From an uncultured Eubacteriales bacterium (lineage in GTDB: Bacteria; Bacillota; Clostridia; Oscillospirales; Acutalibacteraceae), in assembly GCA_934464615.1 (NCBI GenBank), contig CAKSKA010000005.1, forward strand, positions 1 to 64,000: a stretch of DNA of 64,000 nucleotides. Reading direction: 5' to 3'. The position numbers were made by a program, and so were the translations under genes. Every line of letters starts with the position of its first letter. The first letter of the stretch is position 1. Below the pieces are notes generated by a model, which worked only from the letters and a program-made list of their open reading frames with translations, made no database searches and was not told where the DNA came from. Positions 33,464-42,472 of the stretch are shown piece by piece.

Positions 33464-35974
33464 TTAATTTGCTTTTTTCTTTTTTGCCAAAACCGACAAA
33501 GCCGTAATCGTAACAACCGACACTGCAAACAGTACAATTCCCGTTTTAACGCCTTTGGCGTGATATTTCATAACAACTGTGTTTTCACCGTCGGCAAGCG
33601 GTATTACCGTAAATCCGCCGGTACCCTTTTCGGCTTTTACGGTCTTTCCGTTTACCTTAACTTCCCAGTTTTCGTCAAACGGTACGGTAAGCATAACATT
33701 GCCCCCGCCGTTTGCGGTAAATGTAAGGCTGCTTTTTTCAGCTTTTATATCACTTACAGCATTGTTTTTAATTGTATCGGTTACTTCTTTCAGCCTTTCA
33801 AGCGATAAAGTATAAAATTCAATATTCAAACTTTTTTTATCCGCAGTCACCGTACGGTCCGATGCCATATTGCCTATAACCGTAACATTGTGATTCATCC
33901 AACCTGTTTTGTACGGTTTAATTTTTGATGAATCGACCGTAATATTATAGTTGATATCATCACCGCCGTAAACAGCGCGCAAGTACAAAACTCTATCGGC
34001 GCTGCTTTTTTCAAAAGTATAAGTCACGCCTTCCTGTGTATCTGTCTTTGACGCATATTTATAAGGTGTATACAGTTCGACCTGCGTTCCCGTAATTTTG
34101 CCGTAAATTTCATTTAAATATTCAAACGGACTGTTTGTATTTTTGTCCTCGCTTAAAACGGCTTCGTCCGCATAAAAAGCCAACGGCAACGCATAGTTGT
34201 TTTTATAAACTCTTTTCCTGTTGTACGCCTGCAATTCGGACATTATTTCATAACCGTCATAACTGTTTTCGCTTAAAAGATATTTAACGCCGAGCAGACT
34301 GTCCGCACCGATTATCGGTTCATGATAAAAAGTCGGCCATTCGGTACGGCAATAGCCCAAACTTGCCAAAAGGTCACCCGTCGATTTTTCATAAGACGAA
34401 CTGTAGTGCTGCACACCGTAATAACCGTACGCCAATGCCTCATTACAATAAAAAGACTCATTAGTTGCAACCAAGTCCCTGTTCAGCGTCTTATCAATTC
34501 TGTAAAGTCCGCCGTCCTGCGCCTTTACCTGTTCAATTAAATTCTCTTCATTTTCCGCATAATTTATGTATGCCGCACTGTCGTTATTAAAATACCCGCT
34601 TATAATCCAATATGCATTCGCCGATATTTCCCCTAAAAACAGTACCGCCAACGCTGCGGTCATAATTTTTTTAAGCTGTTTTGATGTTGTGTTTATAAGT
34701 GCGAAAATTACCCCGTAGGCTATTAAAACCATAATTTCAAGCCAGAGTCTTTTCGGTGCAAACGCGGCAACGGAATCCAACACAAACAAAGTTACAATGC
34801 TGCCTATAACAAACTTTTTAAGGCTTGCCTTTTGCGGAACAGGTTCTGCCTGCATACCGCGTGCCGCAACCGTTATAAACGCGGCCAGCGCAACATAAAG
34901 GAAACGATATGCGTAAGAGGGTTCAAACTTAAATCCAACCCAAATATGTTCAATAGGCGCAAAATACATCGAAGCGATCATTACGCCTATAAATGCACCG
35001 GATATAATCTTTTCCCGCTTTGCGACGGATTTGTTTAAAAAATAGCAAACCACCGCCATTAACGCAAATACCGAACAGAACAGCGTGATTTTTTTAACCG
35101 TTACATCCGGATCATAGTTTGTGCCTATCATAAATCCGCGCAAAACTTCAAAAAGATTACCGTTTGTTGTAAATCCGAATATTCCTTTATCAAAACTTCT
35201 TCCGCCGCTTTGGCCTATTAAAACGGGAAAAAATACAATACACGAAGCCAATACACCCGTTATCTCGGTTAAAGCAAATTTAAAAAGGGATTTTATTGCC
35301 GTACCGACGGAAAATTTTTCGACCGATATAATATAGGAATATATAAAATAAATCATAATAAATATGCAGTTCATATATCCCGAATACCAGTTGAAAATCA
35401 CGCTTAAAGCCACCGTTACATAAAGCGGCACCACTTTTTGTTCGGATATAAATTTGTTTACCGCCAGCATCATAAGCGGCAGCATATACATACCGTCAAA
35501 CCACATTATATTTGACATTTGGCCTAATCCGTAAATTGTAACGGAATATGCCATGGATAAAAACAGCACATATAATTCCGGCAGCTTTTTAAATTGCGAT
35601 TTTAAAAATATACCGAAAGTCAGACCGCAAAGTCCCAATTTTAAAGCGGTAATAACAAATACAAAAAGCTGAAGTTGGCTGTGCTTGAAAAACAACACCA
35701 GCAAATTAAGGGGAGAAGCAAGATAATAACCCCAAATAGCAATCATAGAGCCGCCGAGCGACTTTGAAAACGAATACGAAATATCCGCGTTACCCAAAAG
35801 CACATCCCTGTAATATGCAAAAAAATCGGTATACTGCACTTCCATATCCCACATTAAATTGCTGACAGAGCCAAACGGATATATACCCTTAACTATAAAA
35901 AGTGCCGATAAAATAAATATCGGCATTAAAAAGCAAACAAAAAGTATGCGGTTTTTCTTTATCCAACTAATCAT
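33464..35974 (-). CDS. YfhO-family membrane protein (GT-C-like glycosyltransferase)
   Basis: 836 residues with about a dozen membrane helices in the first ~470 residues and a large outer domain after that, ending in a last helix and KKKKAN. Signatures of the family are FGSVSNLMWDMEVQYTDFFAYYRDVL near the N-terminus and LGVKYLLS in the outer domain. In Bacillus, YfhO is required with the GtrB-like CsbB for glycosylation of lipoteichoic acid; the presence of a GtrB-like gene nine bases upstream points to the same two-step job here. The acceptor polymer in this organism is unknown. Confidence 0.88.
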   Translation of the reverse strand: MISWIKKNRILFVCFLMPIFILSALFIVKGIYPFGSVSNLMWDMEVQYTDFFAYYRDVLLGNADISYSFSKSLGGSMIAIWGYYLASPLNLLVLFFKHSQLQLFVFVITALKLGLCGLTFGIFLKSQFKKLPELYVLFLSMAYSVTIYGLGQMSNIMWFDGMYMLPLMMLAVNKFISEQKVVPLYVTVALSVIFNWYSGYMNCIFIMIYFIYSYIISVEKFSVGTAIKSLFKFALTEITGVLASCIVFFPVLIGQSGGRSFDKGIFGFTTNGNLFEVLRGFMIGTNYDPDVTVKKITLFCSVFALMAVVCYFLNKSVAKREKIISGAFIGVMIASMYFAPIEHIWVGFKFEPSYAYRFLYVALAAFITVAARGMQAEPVPQKASLKKFVIGSIVTLFVLDSVAAFAPKRLWLEIMVLIAYGVIFALINTTSKQLKKIMTAALAVLFLGEISANAYWIISGYFNNDSAAYINYAENEENLIEQVKAQDGGLYRIDKTLNRDLVATNESFYCNEALAYGYYGVQHYSSSYEKSTGDLLASLGYCRTEWPTFYHEPIIGADSLLGVKYLLSENSYDGYEIMSELQAYNRKRVYKNNYALPLAFYADEAVLSEDKNTNSPFEYLNEIYGKITGTQVELYTPYKYASKTDTQEGVTYTFEKSSADRVLYLRAVYGGDDINYNITVDSSKIKPYKTGWMNHNVTVIGNMASDRTVTADKKSLNIEFYTLSLERLKEVTDTIKNNAVSDIKAEKSSLTFTANGGGNVMLTVPFDENWEVKVNGKTVKAEKGTGGFTVIPLADGENTVVMKYHAKGVKTGIVLFAVSVVTITALSVLAKKKKAN

Positions 35975-35983
35975 ATTTCTGCT

Positions 35984-36937
35984 TTATCCTATCTTTTTAA
36001 TATTATTTTCTTTATTTGTTTCCCTTATAATATAATGCGGACGTTTTTTGCTTTCCATATAGTTTTTGGAAAGATACTGGCCGATAATGCCCATACAAAA
36101 CAACTGTATACCGCCGATAAAAAGAATTATGCAAACCAAAGAAGCCCAGCCGGACACGGCATCGCCGAATGCCAGGCGCCTTATAAACACAAACAAAAGC
36201 ATAACAAAGGCAATCAATGTAAATCCCAGCCCGCACCACGAAGAAATGCTGAGCGGTACCTGCGAGAAGTTGATTATACCGTCTATACTGTACTTAAGCA
36301 ACTTCCAAAAGTTCCATTTGGTTTCTCCCGCAGCCCTTTCCCTGTTTTCAAACGGCAGCCATTTTGTTTTAAAACCTACCCAACCGAAAATACCTTTTGA
36401 AAATCTGTTATATTCGTTCATGGAAAGTATTGCGTCTACCATCTCGCGCTTCATAAGGCGGTAGTCCCTCGCGCCGTCAACAATGTCGGCATCGGATATT
36501 TTGTTTATTATTTTGTAAAAAAGTCTTGCAAAGAAAGACCTTATCGGCGGCTCGCCCGCTCTGTCAACCCGCCTTGTCGCAACACAGTCGTAATCTTCTT
36601 CCTCAAGCGTCCTTGCCATTTGCGGCAGCAGATCCGGCGGATCCTGCATATCTGCGTCCATTATTGCCACATAGTCGCCGTCAGCGTTGGAAAGTCCCGC
36701 AAACATTGCCGATTCCTTACCGAAATTCCTTGACAGTGCAACAAATACCGCACGTTCATCTCTGTTTGCTATGTCCTTCATAATTTCAAGCGTGCGGTCC
36801 TTAGAACCGTCGTCCACAAAAATAAACTGAAAATCATACTCGCTCATCTGTGCGCTTACTTTACTTATTTCATTATAGAATATTTCCAGTACTTCCGCCT
36901 CGTTATAACAGGGCACAATAACGGATATTCTTTTCAT
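35984..36937 (-). CDS. GtrB/CsbB-like undecaprenyl-phosphate glycosyltransferase (GT2)
   Basis: 317 residues; AAAGGAG precedes the ATG. The GT2 domain has SVIVPCYNEAEVL, FVDDGSKDRT, LSRNFGKESA and MDADMQDPP (DxD). Two membrane helices at ~230-255 and ~267-290 place it in the GtrB/DPM-like group, which loads a sugar on undecaprenyl phosphate at the inner face of the membrane. The lipid-linked sugar would be flipped and used by the YfhO protein encoded next in the operon. Confidence 0.9.
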   Translation of the reverse strand: MKRISVIVPCYNEAEVLEIFYNEISKVSAQMSEYDFQFIFVDDGSKDRTLEIMKDIANRDERAVFVALSRNFGKESAMFAGLSNADGDYVAIMDADMQDPPDLLPQMARTLEEEDYDCVATRRVDRAGEPPIRSFFARLFYKIINKISDADIVDGARDYRLMKREMVDAILSMNEYNRFSKGIFGWVGFKTKWLPFENRERAAGETKWNFWKLLKYSIDGIINFSQVPLSISSWCGLGFTLIAFVMLLFVFIRRLAFGDAVSGWASLVCIILFIGGIQLFCMGIIGQYLSKNYMESKKRPHYIIRETNKENNIKKIG

Positions 36938-37036
36938 TAAAATTACTCCTTTTAATACTGCTTTTTATAAATTTAGTTTGACCTCGGTAATATTTAACAG
37001 TACAAAGCAATGATACCATACCGCCGTTTAAAAGTC

Positions 37037-37073
37037 AAGGCGGCTCCCCGTTTCAAATCGGGGAAGCCGCCTT
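37037..37073. terminator. Terminator after the large surface-protein gene
   Basis: AAGGCGGCTCCCCG (37037-37050) pairs with CGGGGAAGCCGCCTT (37059-37073) with a single-base bulge. T-rich sequence lies on both sides. It ends the gene at 37093 and separates it from the GtrB-like gene. Confidence 0.65.
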
Positions 37074-37092
37074 TTATTTTACGCTGTAAATA

Positions 37093-40000
37093 TTACTTTT
37101 TGCGCCTTTTAATAATTACCGATATACCGCCTATGCCGCCGCCCAAAGCTGCCGCACCGCACAGAGCAATTACTGCATACAAAAGCACCGGTGTTGCCTT
37201 TTCGGGTGTTTCCTGCTGTATGTCGGCAGTTGTTGTTTTGTCTTCTTTGTTTTCCGCCGTACCGGATGCAGTCTCGCTTGTAGGCTGCTCCTGCTGTGCG
37301 TCCTGCGTATCGGAACTGTCCGTTTTTGGCGGTTGTTCGTCTTTCTTTTCGGGAACGGTAACCGCGTTTGTGTTGCCCGTTTCCTTAACATCCGCCGCTA
37401 TTACGGTAAACTCGGTCTGCAATGTGCCTACGGCAGTTTTAATGCTTACCGTGTGTTTGCCTGTCGTCAGGGTGTTTAAATAATCCGCAAGCAATATAAC
37501 GGAATTTGTGCTGCCGAGTTTATAACCGCTGTTTTCAAGCGCCTTGCCGTCTACCGAAATCACGGTGTTTTCGTCAAGCGGCATATTTGTACTAAAAGAA
37601 AGTTCCGCTTTTGTTCCGAGTTTAAAACTGCCGTTTTCACCGTCGGTTATAACAGGCACTGTCTTTGCAACGGTCTTATAATCTTTAATTTTACACCTGC
37701 CGCAAGTGCGTTCCTGTTTGCCGTCATGTGTAAAGTCGGCTTCGGTTACGGTAGTCCATTCGGTCCAATCATGTCCCAAAGCATTCTTTTTGAATACATC
37801 GCTGTTTTGTTTCGCATCGTCGGACCTTGTTCCGTTTACATCGGCAAAGTAATTGTTGCAATCGGGGCAATGCCAATAGGCATAATTACCGCTGTTTTCA
37901 CAGTTTTCGCTCACAGCGTCGGTCTTTACGGCGTTTGCATGGTGCAATGCCGGCAGCACTGTCTGCTGCGCCGTGGTATTTTGTGTGCAGGCGGCATCCC
38001 AAAACAGTTCCGCACATCCCGTGCAACTGTAGTATTCTTTATTTCCGTCCTCGGTACATGTGCACGGTTTTGCAGGATGTTTTACGGAATTGTGATAATG
38101 CGTCGTATCCTTTATCGTAATATCGGCTGTGACGGTATCCTGCTTGCCGACTTCGCCCAGAGGATTAAATATAAACGTAAGCGTTTGTGTTGTGCCGGCT
38201 GCAAAGCGGGCAAAATAGCCCTTGTAAACCGTTACCGTATTACCCGAAACAGCGTAATCCGTACCGTTTAACAGTACGTCGTCACCGTTTTTAATTCCGC
38301 ATAAAACATTGTCGTTCATATTAACGGTAAAGGAAATATCCGCGCGATTGCTTTCCTTTAAATCAAACTCGCCCGAAGTCGGCGTTACGGTGCTTTCGCT
38401 GTAGGCAACAACGCCCTGATCCAACAAAACAACGCTGTTGCCGGCTTTATCGGTCGCCTTTACATATACATATTTTTTGCTGTTGGGCATAATATTCAGA
38501 CTGCCCTGCCAATCGGTAATGCCGTTTACATCCGTTACCGCTGTATCGGATGCGTAATACATAACCGTATCCATACCGCTTAAAGCGTCTGTAGCAGTTG
38601 CTTCAACCGTTACGGTTTCTTTAAAGAACAAGCCGAAAGTCAGTTTGTTAAGCAGTGACCTGAATCCGCTTTTATTATACTGCACCGTTACGTTTTCCGG
38701 TGCTGCGGTATCAATTTTATACTGCAAAATCGTACAGTATACCTTGCCGTCCGCAGCCTTTGCAAAAATCTGTTTGCCGCCGCGGCCGGTATCACCGGTG
38801 ATTTTTAAACTGTCGGATAAATTCTGCAGATCTTCACCTACCGTATAGCCCTGTTTTGCAGTAACAATCACGTCCGAATTATACCAACCGTTTTCATTTG
38901 CTTTCGGCATACTGTACATAAGTTCGGACGCGTGTCCGTAAGTTATGCTGAATTCTACGGTACGGCTGCCGCTGTAATTTCCCTTAAGCGTAACCGTAAC
39001 ACTGCCCTTGCCTAAATTTGTATTGTTGCCGTAAGACAACGTAAAGTCCTTGCCCTCGGTTAAGCGGCTGCCGTTAACCGTTACGCGCGCTGCCGGCTTT
39101 ATTGCGGCACCGGTGTAAATATACGTCTGTTCTACCGAATCAATAAGTATTTCGGACGGCATTACCGGACGGGGATTAACGGTAAATTTCCATGAGGAAT
39201 CGGTAAGTCCGCTTGCCGCACCGTAAATTTCGTTTTCCTCAACATCAATTTTAACGGTGTATGTTCCGGCATTTGTCGGTGTAACGGCTCTGCCCGTTTC
39301 ATCATAATACTTTACGGTTATTACGCCGCAATTAATGCCGGATTTTGCCGTTACTTCGGCCTGCTTTGCATTACCGTCATACTCAAGACCTGTGGGCGCC
39401 GTAAAGTTAAAATCCGCCGCCGTCAAATCTTTAAGCGCTTTTTTAAGTTCAACGGTGTTTTTCTGGCTGTTAATTGCAAATGTGTATTTGGGATCATCGC
39501 AGCGTAAGTTTCCAAGCACGGTTTTGTAAAGCATAAATTGGTTTATTAAGCTGCGGTAAACTACAGCCGCCGTTGTTCCTTCGCCCGTAAGGTGCAGGGA
39601 AACCTTGCCGCCTTTGCAGTTGTTATAAAAATTCAGGAATTGTGCGGCTGCAAAAGATACGTTGTCTGCCTTTTTGTTGCCTTGTGTGCCGGAAGTATTG
39701 TTAAGCACAACGGTGGCGTTATCAAACTGCTCCACATCATGCCACGGTTGGTAACCGCCTATTGTAACATAATGTTCGGCATAAATACCGCCGCCTTTTT
39801 CGGTTGCCGTATTGTCGGTTATTGTGCCGCCCCACAAAAAAAGCGCGTCGTAAATACTGTACTCGTCGCTGCCTTTTTTGTTATAAATACCGCCGCCGTT
39901 ATTTGCTTTATTGCCGGTTATATTGCAGACGTATATATAAGTACTGCCTTCATTATAAATACCGCCGCCGTTACCCGTGGCTGTATTGTTTGTAATACTG

Positions 40001-41532
40001 CCGCCGCGGATAATTGCATATCTCTTTGTTCCGCAATATAAGCCTGCTCCGTCTTCCGCAGTATTGCCCGTAATGTTTCCGCCGTACATCCTTAACTCGC
40101 CGTCGTCATATTTGTTGGCTTCTGCAATAATTCCTCTGCCGATCTTACCGGGGGTATGGGTGATTTTTCCCTGTTTTTCGGGTGCGGAGCAATCCGACAG
40201 CCAAAGCGTACGGCTGAGTCGTATCGTGTCAAAATCACCGTCTGCAATTATGCTGTGTCCGTTTAAACACAAATCAAGTTCGCAGTCCATATCCCACTGT
40301 TCGCTCAAAACAACGTCGGTTGTTAAATAATACTTACCGTATCCTCTGGGCAGACTTGTAGGATCGTTCCACGGTTTGTATGTTTGCGAATCGTAATATG
40401 AACACTCCATTAAGTATCCGTGCGATTGTTCCGCACCGCAGCGGCAATGGATATGCTCGGTAGTATAATAAGTATAGTTTTTAAAATTATCGGGGTTATA
40501 TGCTTCTTTGTCGGATTTATCCGCCGCCTTGCCTGCAAACAGCTTCAAACTTTCCGCCGCAACAGGTGCGGTTTCGGAATTTACGGCGACGGTTCCGCCT
40601 TTTATCTCCACGCTGCCGCCGTTAAATGAAACATCTAACGGATATTCCTGCGCTTTCGTCTCCATGTTATATTTTCCGGAACTGCTGATTCCGTAAGATT
40701 TGCCGCCTTCGGCAGCGTTGTCGGCGGTTATATTCAAACTGCCGCCGTTTAAGATAACAGCCGTTGATAAAACGCCTTCACACTTATATTTTTCCGTGTT
40801 ATTTGCAACATTAACGGTTATATTACCGCTGTTTAATACAAGTTTATCCCTGACATTTATACCGCATATACTGCTTTCGTCATCTCTTACGGTCTTTACG
40901 GAAAGCGTTCTGCCGTGAGCTAAATTTACGGTTAAACTATTGGCATAAAATGCAGTAAAATTCTTCGTTTCCACACTCAAATTTCCGTCGCCGTGCAATG
41001 TTACGTCACAGTAGTCCAACGACACGCCGAAGTTATCGCCTTTTACGGTGTTCCATCCGGAAACCTCAAAATCAAGCTTACACAATGTGGAGCGCAAATA
41101 AACCGAACTGCCGAGTATCATTCCTCCGTTATAATCCTTCAGCTTTATTGCGTATTCGCCTTTGGTTTGGTTTACCTGAATTGCCCAGTTCCAACCCGTT
41201 TCCGGCAAGGTTTCCTCATTACGTTTTACAACCTTGCTGTTTGTACCGTAAACCCAAAAATCGTCATTATAATCCTTTACATCAACCTTGGTGGAAATTA
41301 CATTAAATTCGACTATCTGTGTAGGAAGGCTGCTTTGGGCAAAAGCGGTTACCGGCAGTACGCCGAGTATCAGCGCCGCACACAAAGCGGCTGCCGTTAA
41401 CTGTTTGCCGCGTGTAGAGAGCCATTTTACATTTTTACCAAGCAAACGAAACAGCAAAAACAGCGGATATAACGCAATAATACCTATGTATTCCGCCCTT
41501 TCTTTTCCTTTTAAATCTTTAAATCCTCGCAT
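37093..41532 (-). CDS. Giant secreted surface protein with beta-helix repeats
   Basis: 1,479 residues with GGGG-type binding site. The N-terminus is odd: a hydrophobic stretch at ~17-32 precedes the true signal peptide core (~45-63, cleavage near AFA-QS). Residues ~440-610 carry right-handed beta-helix repeats of the NTA-GGGIY kind (GNTAEDGAGLY, NNTATGNGGGIYN, GNKANNGGGIYN). MBG/YDG-like strands follow (YDGNAKQAEV, NAGTYTVKID), then Ig-like modules and three cysteine-rich segments with CxxC pairs (CTCTEDGNKEYYSCTGC, HCPDC, TCGRC). A Thr/Gln/Glu-rich linker and a single C-terminal helix with KRRKK end the protein. No LPXTG-like motif precedes this helix, so it is probably membrane-anchored. 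An adhesion role is inferred. It is divergent from a LytTR two-component pair. Confidence 0.85.
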   Translation of the reverse strand: MRGFKDLKGKERAEYIGIIALYPLFLLFRLLGKNVKWLSTRGKQLTAAALCAALILGVLPVTAFAQSSLPTQIVEFNVISTKVDVKDYNDDFWVYGTNSKVVKRNEETLPETGWNWAIQVNQTKGEYAIKLKDYNGGMILGSSVYLRSTLCKLDFEVSGWNTVKGDNFGVSLDYCDVTLHGDGNLSVETKNFTAFYANSLTVNLAHGRTLSVKTVRDDESSICGINVRDKLVLNSGNITVNVANNTEKYKCEGVLSTAVILNGGSLNITADNAAEGGKSYGISSSGKYNMETKAQEYPLDVSFNGGSVEIKGGTVAVNSETAPVAAESLKLFAGKAADKSDKEAYNPDNFKNYTYYTTEHIHCRCGAEQSHGYLMECSYYDSQTYKPWNDPTSLPRGYGKYYLTTDVVLSEQWDMDCELDLCLNGHSIIADGDFDTIRLSRTLWLSDCSAPEKQGKITHTPGKIGRGIIAEANKYDDGELRMYGGNITGNTAEDGAGLYCGTKRYAIIRGGSITNNTATGNGGGIYNEGSTYIYVCNITGNKANNGGGIYNKKGSDEYSIYDALFLWGGTITDNTATEKGGGIYAEHYVTIGGYQPWHDVEQFDNATVVLNNTSGTQGNKKADNVSFAAAQFLNFYNNCKGGKVSLHLTGEGTTAAVVYRSLINQFMLYKTVLGNLRCDDPKYTFAINSQKNTVELKKALKDLTAADFNFTAPTGLEYDGNAKQAEVTAKSGINCGVITVKYYDETGRAVTPTNAGTYTVKIDVEENEIYGAASGLTDSSWKFTVNPRPVMPSEILIDSVEQTYIYTGAAIKPAARVTVNGSRLTEGKDFTLSYGNNTNLGKGSVTVTLKGNYSGSRTVEFSITYGHASELMYSMPKANENGWYNSDVIVTAKQGYTVGEDLQNLSDSLKITGDTGRGGKQIFAKAADGKVYCTILQYKIDTAAPENVTVQYNKSGFRSLLNKLTFGLFFKETVTVEATATDALSGMDTVMYYASDTAVTDVNGITDWQGSLNIMPNSKKYVYVKATDKAGNSVVLLDQGVVAYSESTVTPTSGEFDLKESNRADISFTVNMNDNVLCGIKNGDDVLLNGTDYAVSGNTVTVYKGYFARFAAGTTQTLTFIFNPLGEVGKQDTVTADITIKDTTHYHNSVKHPAKPCTCTEDGNKEYYSCTGCAELFWDAACTQNTTAQQTVLPALHHANAVKTDAVSENCENSGNYAYWHCPDCNNYFADVNGTRSDDAKQNSDVFKKNALGHDWTEWTTVTEADFTHDGKQERTCGRCKIKDYKTVAKTVPVITDGENGSFKLGTKAELSFSTNMPLDENTVISVDGKALENSGYKLGSTNSVILLADYLNTLTTGKHTVSIKTAVGTLQTEFTVIAADVKETGNTNAVTVPEKKDEQPPKTDSSDTQDAQQEQPTSETASGTAENKEDKTTTADIQQETPEKATPVLLYAVIALCGAAALGGGIGGISVIIKRRKK

Positions 41533-41590
41533 TATTTAACCCCTTTTCGCAGTGTGACAGGACACAAACGGTATCCGAACATACCGCATT

Positions 41591-41619
41591 ATTATACATA
41601 TATATTTTATCTTAATTTT
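41591..41619 (-). promoter_or_regulatory. Weak-35 promoter of the large surface-protein gene
   Basis: Minus strand AAAATT (41619-41614), 17-bp spacer, TATAAT (41596-41591). A perfect -10 with a very poor -35 suggests that an activator is needed. Confidence 0.5.
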
Positions 41620-41638
41620 TACCCTTAAAAACGGCATC

Positions 41639-41670
41639 GGTGCGAAATGCTGTTTTTGTGGTGCGAAACG
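41639..41670 (+). promoter_or_regulatory. Candidate LytTR-regulator binding site (direct repeats)
   Basis: GGTGCGAAATG (41639-41649) and GGTGCGAAACG (41660-41670) are repeated at a 21-bp period, two helix turns, the spacing used by AgrA/VirR-type LytTR regulators. The pair lies 14 bp before the -35 of the regulator's own promoter and 19 bp beyond the -35 of the divergent surface-protein promoter. Confidence 0.55.
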
Positions 41671-41684
41671 TCCTGTAACACTAA

Positions 41685-41713
41685 TTGCAAATACTTTAAA
41701 AATATAGTAAAAT
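41685..41713 (+). promoter_or_regulatory. Promoter of the LytTR two-component operon
   Basis: TTGCAA (41685-41690), 17-bp spacer, TAAAAT (41708-41713), 33 bases before the ATG. Confidence 0.65.
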
Positions 41714-41746
41714 AAAAGCGCGAATAAAATTTTAAGGGGTGCCGCT

Positions 41747-42472
41747 ATGCTACGCATTGCCGTGTGTGATGATAATACCGATTTTTTGCAGACCGCAGCC
41801 GGTTTTATAAAAGACTGGTCGCAGCAGCGCAATATACCAATCGAGCTGTTTACCTGCGGCAACGGGGACGATTTGCTGCAGACAAATGCGGCATCACGTT
41901 TGGACATTGTTTTTTTGGATATTATTATGCCGCTTTTTAACGGCATTGAGGTCGCGCGGGAATTGCGGAGCAAAGACTCTGCCGTAAGGATCGTTTTTTT
42001 AACTTCATCGCCTGAATTTGCACTGGAATCCTACGACGTTAAAGCACAGGGGTATCTGTTAAAGCCGGCATCTTACGAAAAAATAACCCAAGCACTGGAC
42101 GAAAGCGCGCTGTTTTTTGCAAAGGAGCCGGAGAATATAATAATTAAGACCTCTTTCGGATATCAAAAAATTTATTTGCACAACATTGAATATGCCGAGG
42201 CGCAAAACAAAAAAGTTATTTTTTACCTTGATGACGGCAAGACGCTTCAAACAGCCGAACCGCTTTATTTTTTTGAGAATAAACTGAACACGGAAAACGG
42301 ATTTTTTAAATGCCACCGCAGTTATTTGGTGTATATGAAAAATGTCGACCATTTCAATAATACGCAAATTATAACAAAATCCGGCAAATGCGTGCCGATT
42401 GCGCGCGGTTACGGCAAACCGTTTAAGGAAGCGTATTTTGCACTGATGTTTAAAGAGCAGGGGGACATTTAA
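41747..42472 (+). CDS. LytTR-family response regulator (AgrA-like)
   Basis: 241 residues. The receiver domain has acidic residues CDDN (Asp8, Asp9), phospho-acceptor Asp58 (IVFLDIIMP), Thr86 and Lys106 (LLKPAS). The LytTR DNA-binding domain (~130-235) has IKTSFGYQKIYLHNIEYAEAQ and FFKCHRSYLVYMKNV. It is phosphorylated by the histidine kinase encoded next, with overlapping TAATG codons. LytTR proteins bind pairs of short direct repeats, and such a pair lies just upstream. Likely targets are its own operon and the divergent surface protein. Confidence 0.93.
   Translation: MLRIAVCDDNTDFLQTAAGFIKDWSQQRNIPIELFTCGNGDDLLQTNAASRLDIVFLDIIMPLFNGIEVARELRSKDSAVRIVFLTSSPEFALESYDVKAQGYLLKPASYEKITQALDESALFFAKEPENIIIKTSFGYQKIYLHNIEYAEAQNKKVIFYLDDGKTLQTAEPLYFFENKLNTENGFFKCHRSYLVYMKNVDHFNNTQIITKSGKCVPIARGYGKPFKEAYFALMFKEQGDI

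Noticed and set aside
37726..38271. 181-codon frame antisense to the large surface protein
   Set aside because: It is a shadow frame; the minus-strand gene is continuous and has domain structure.
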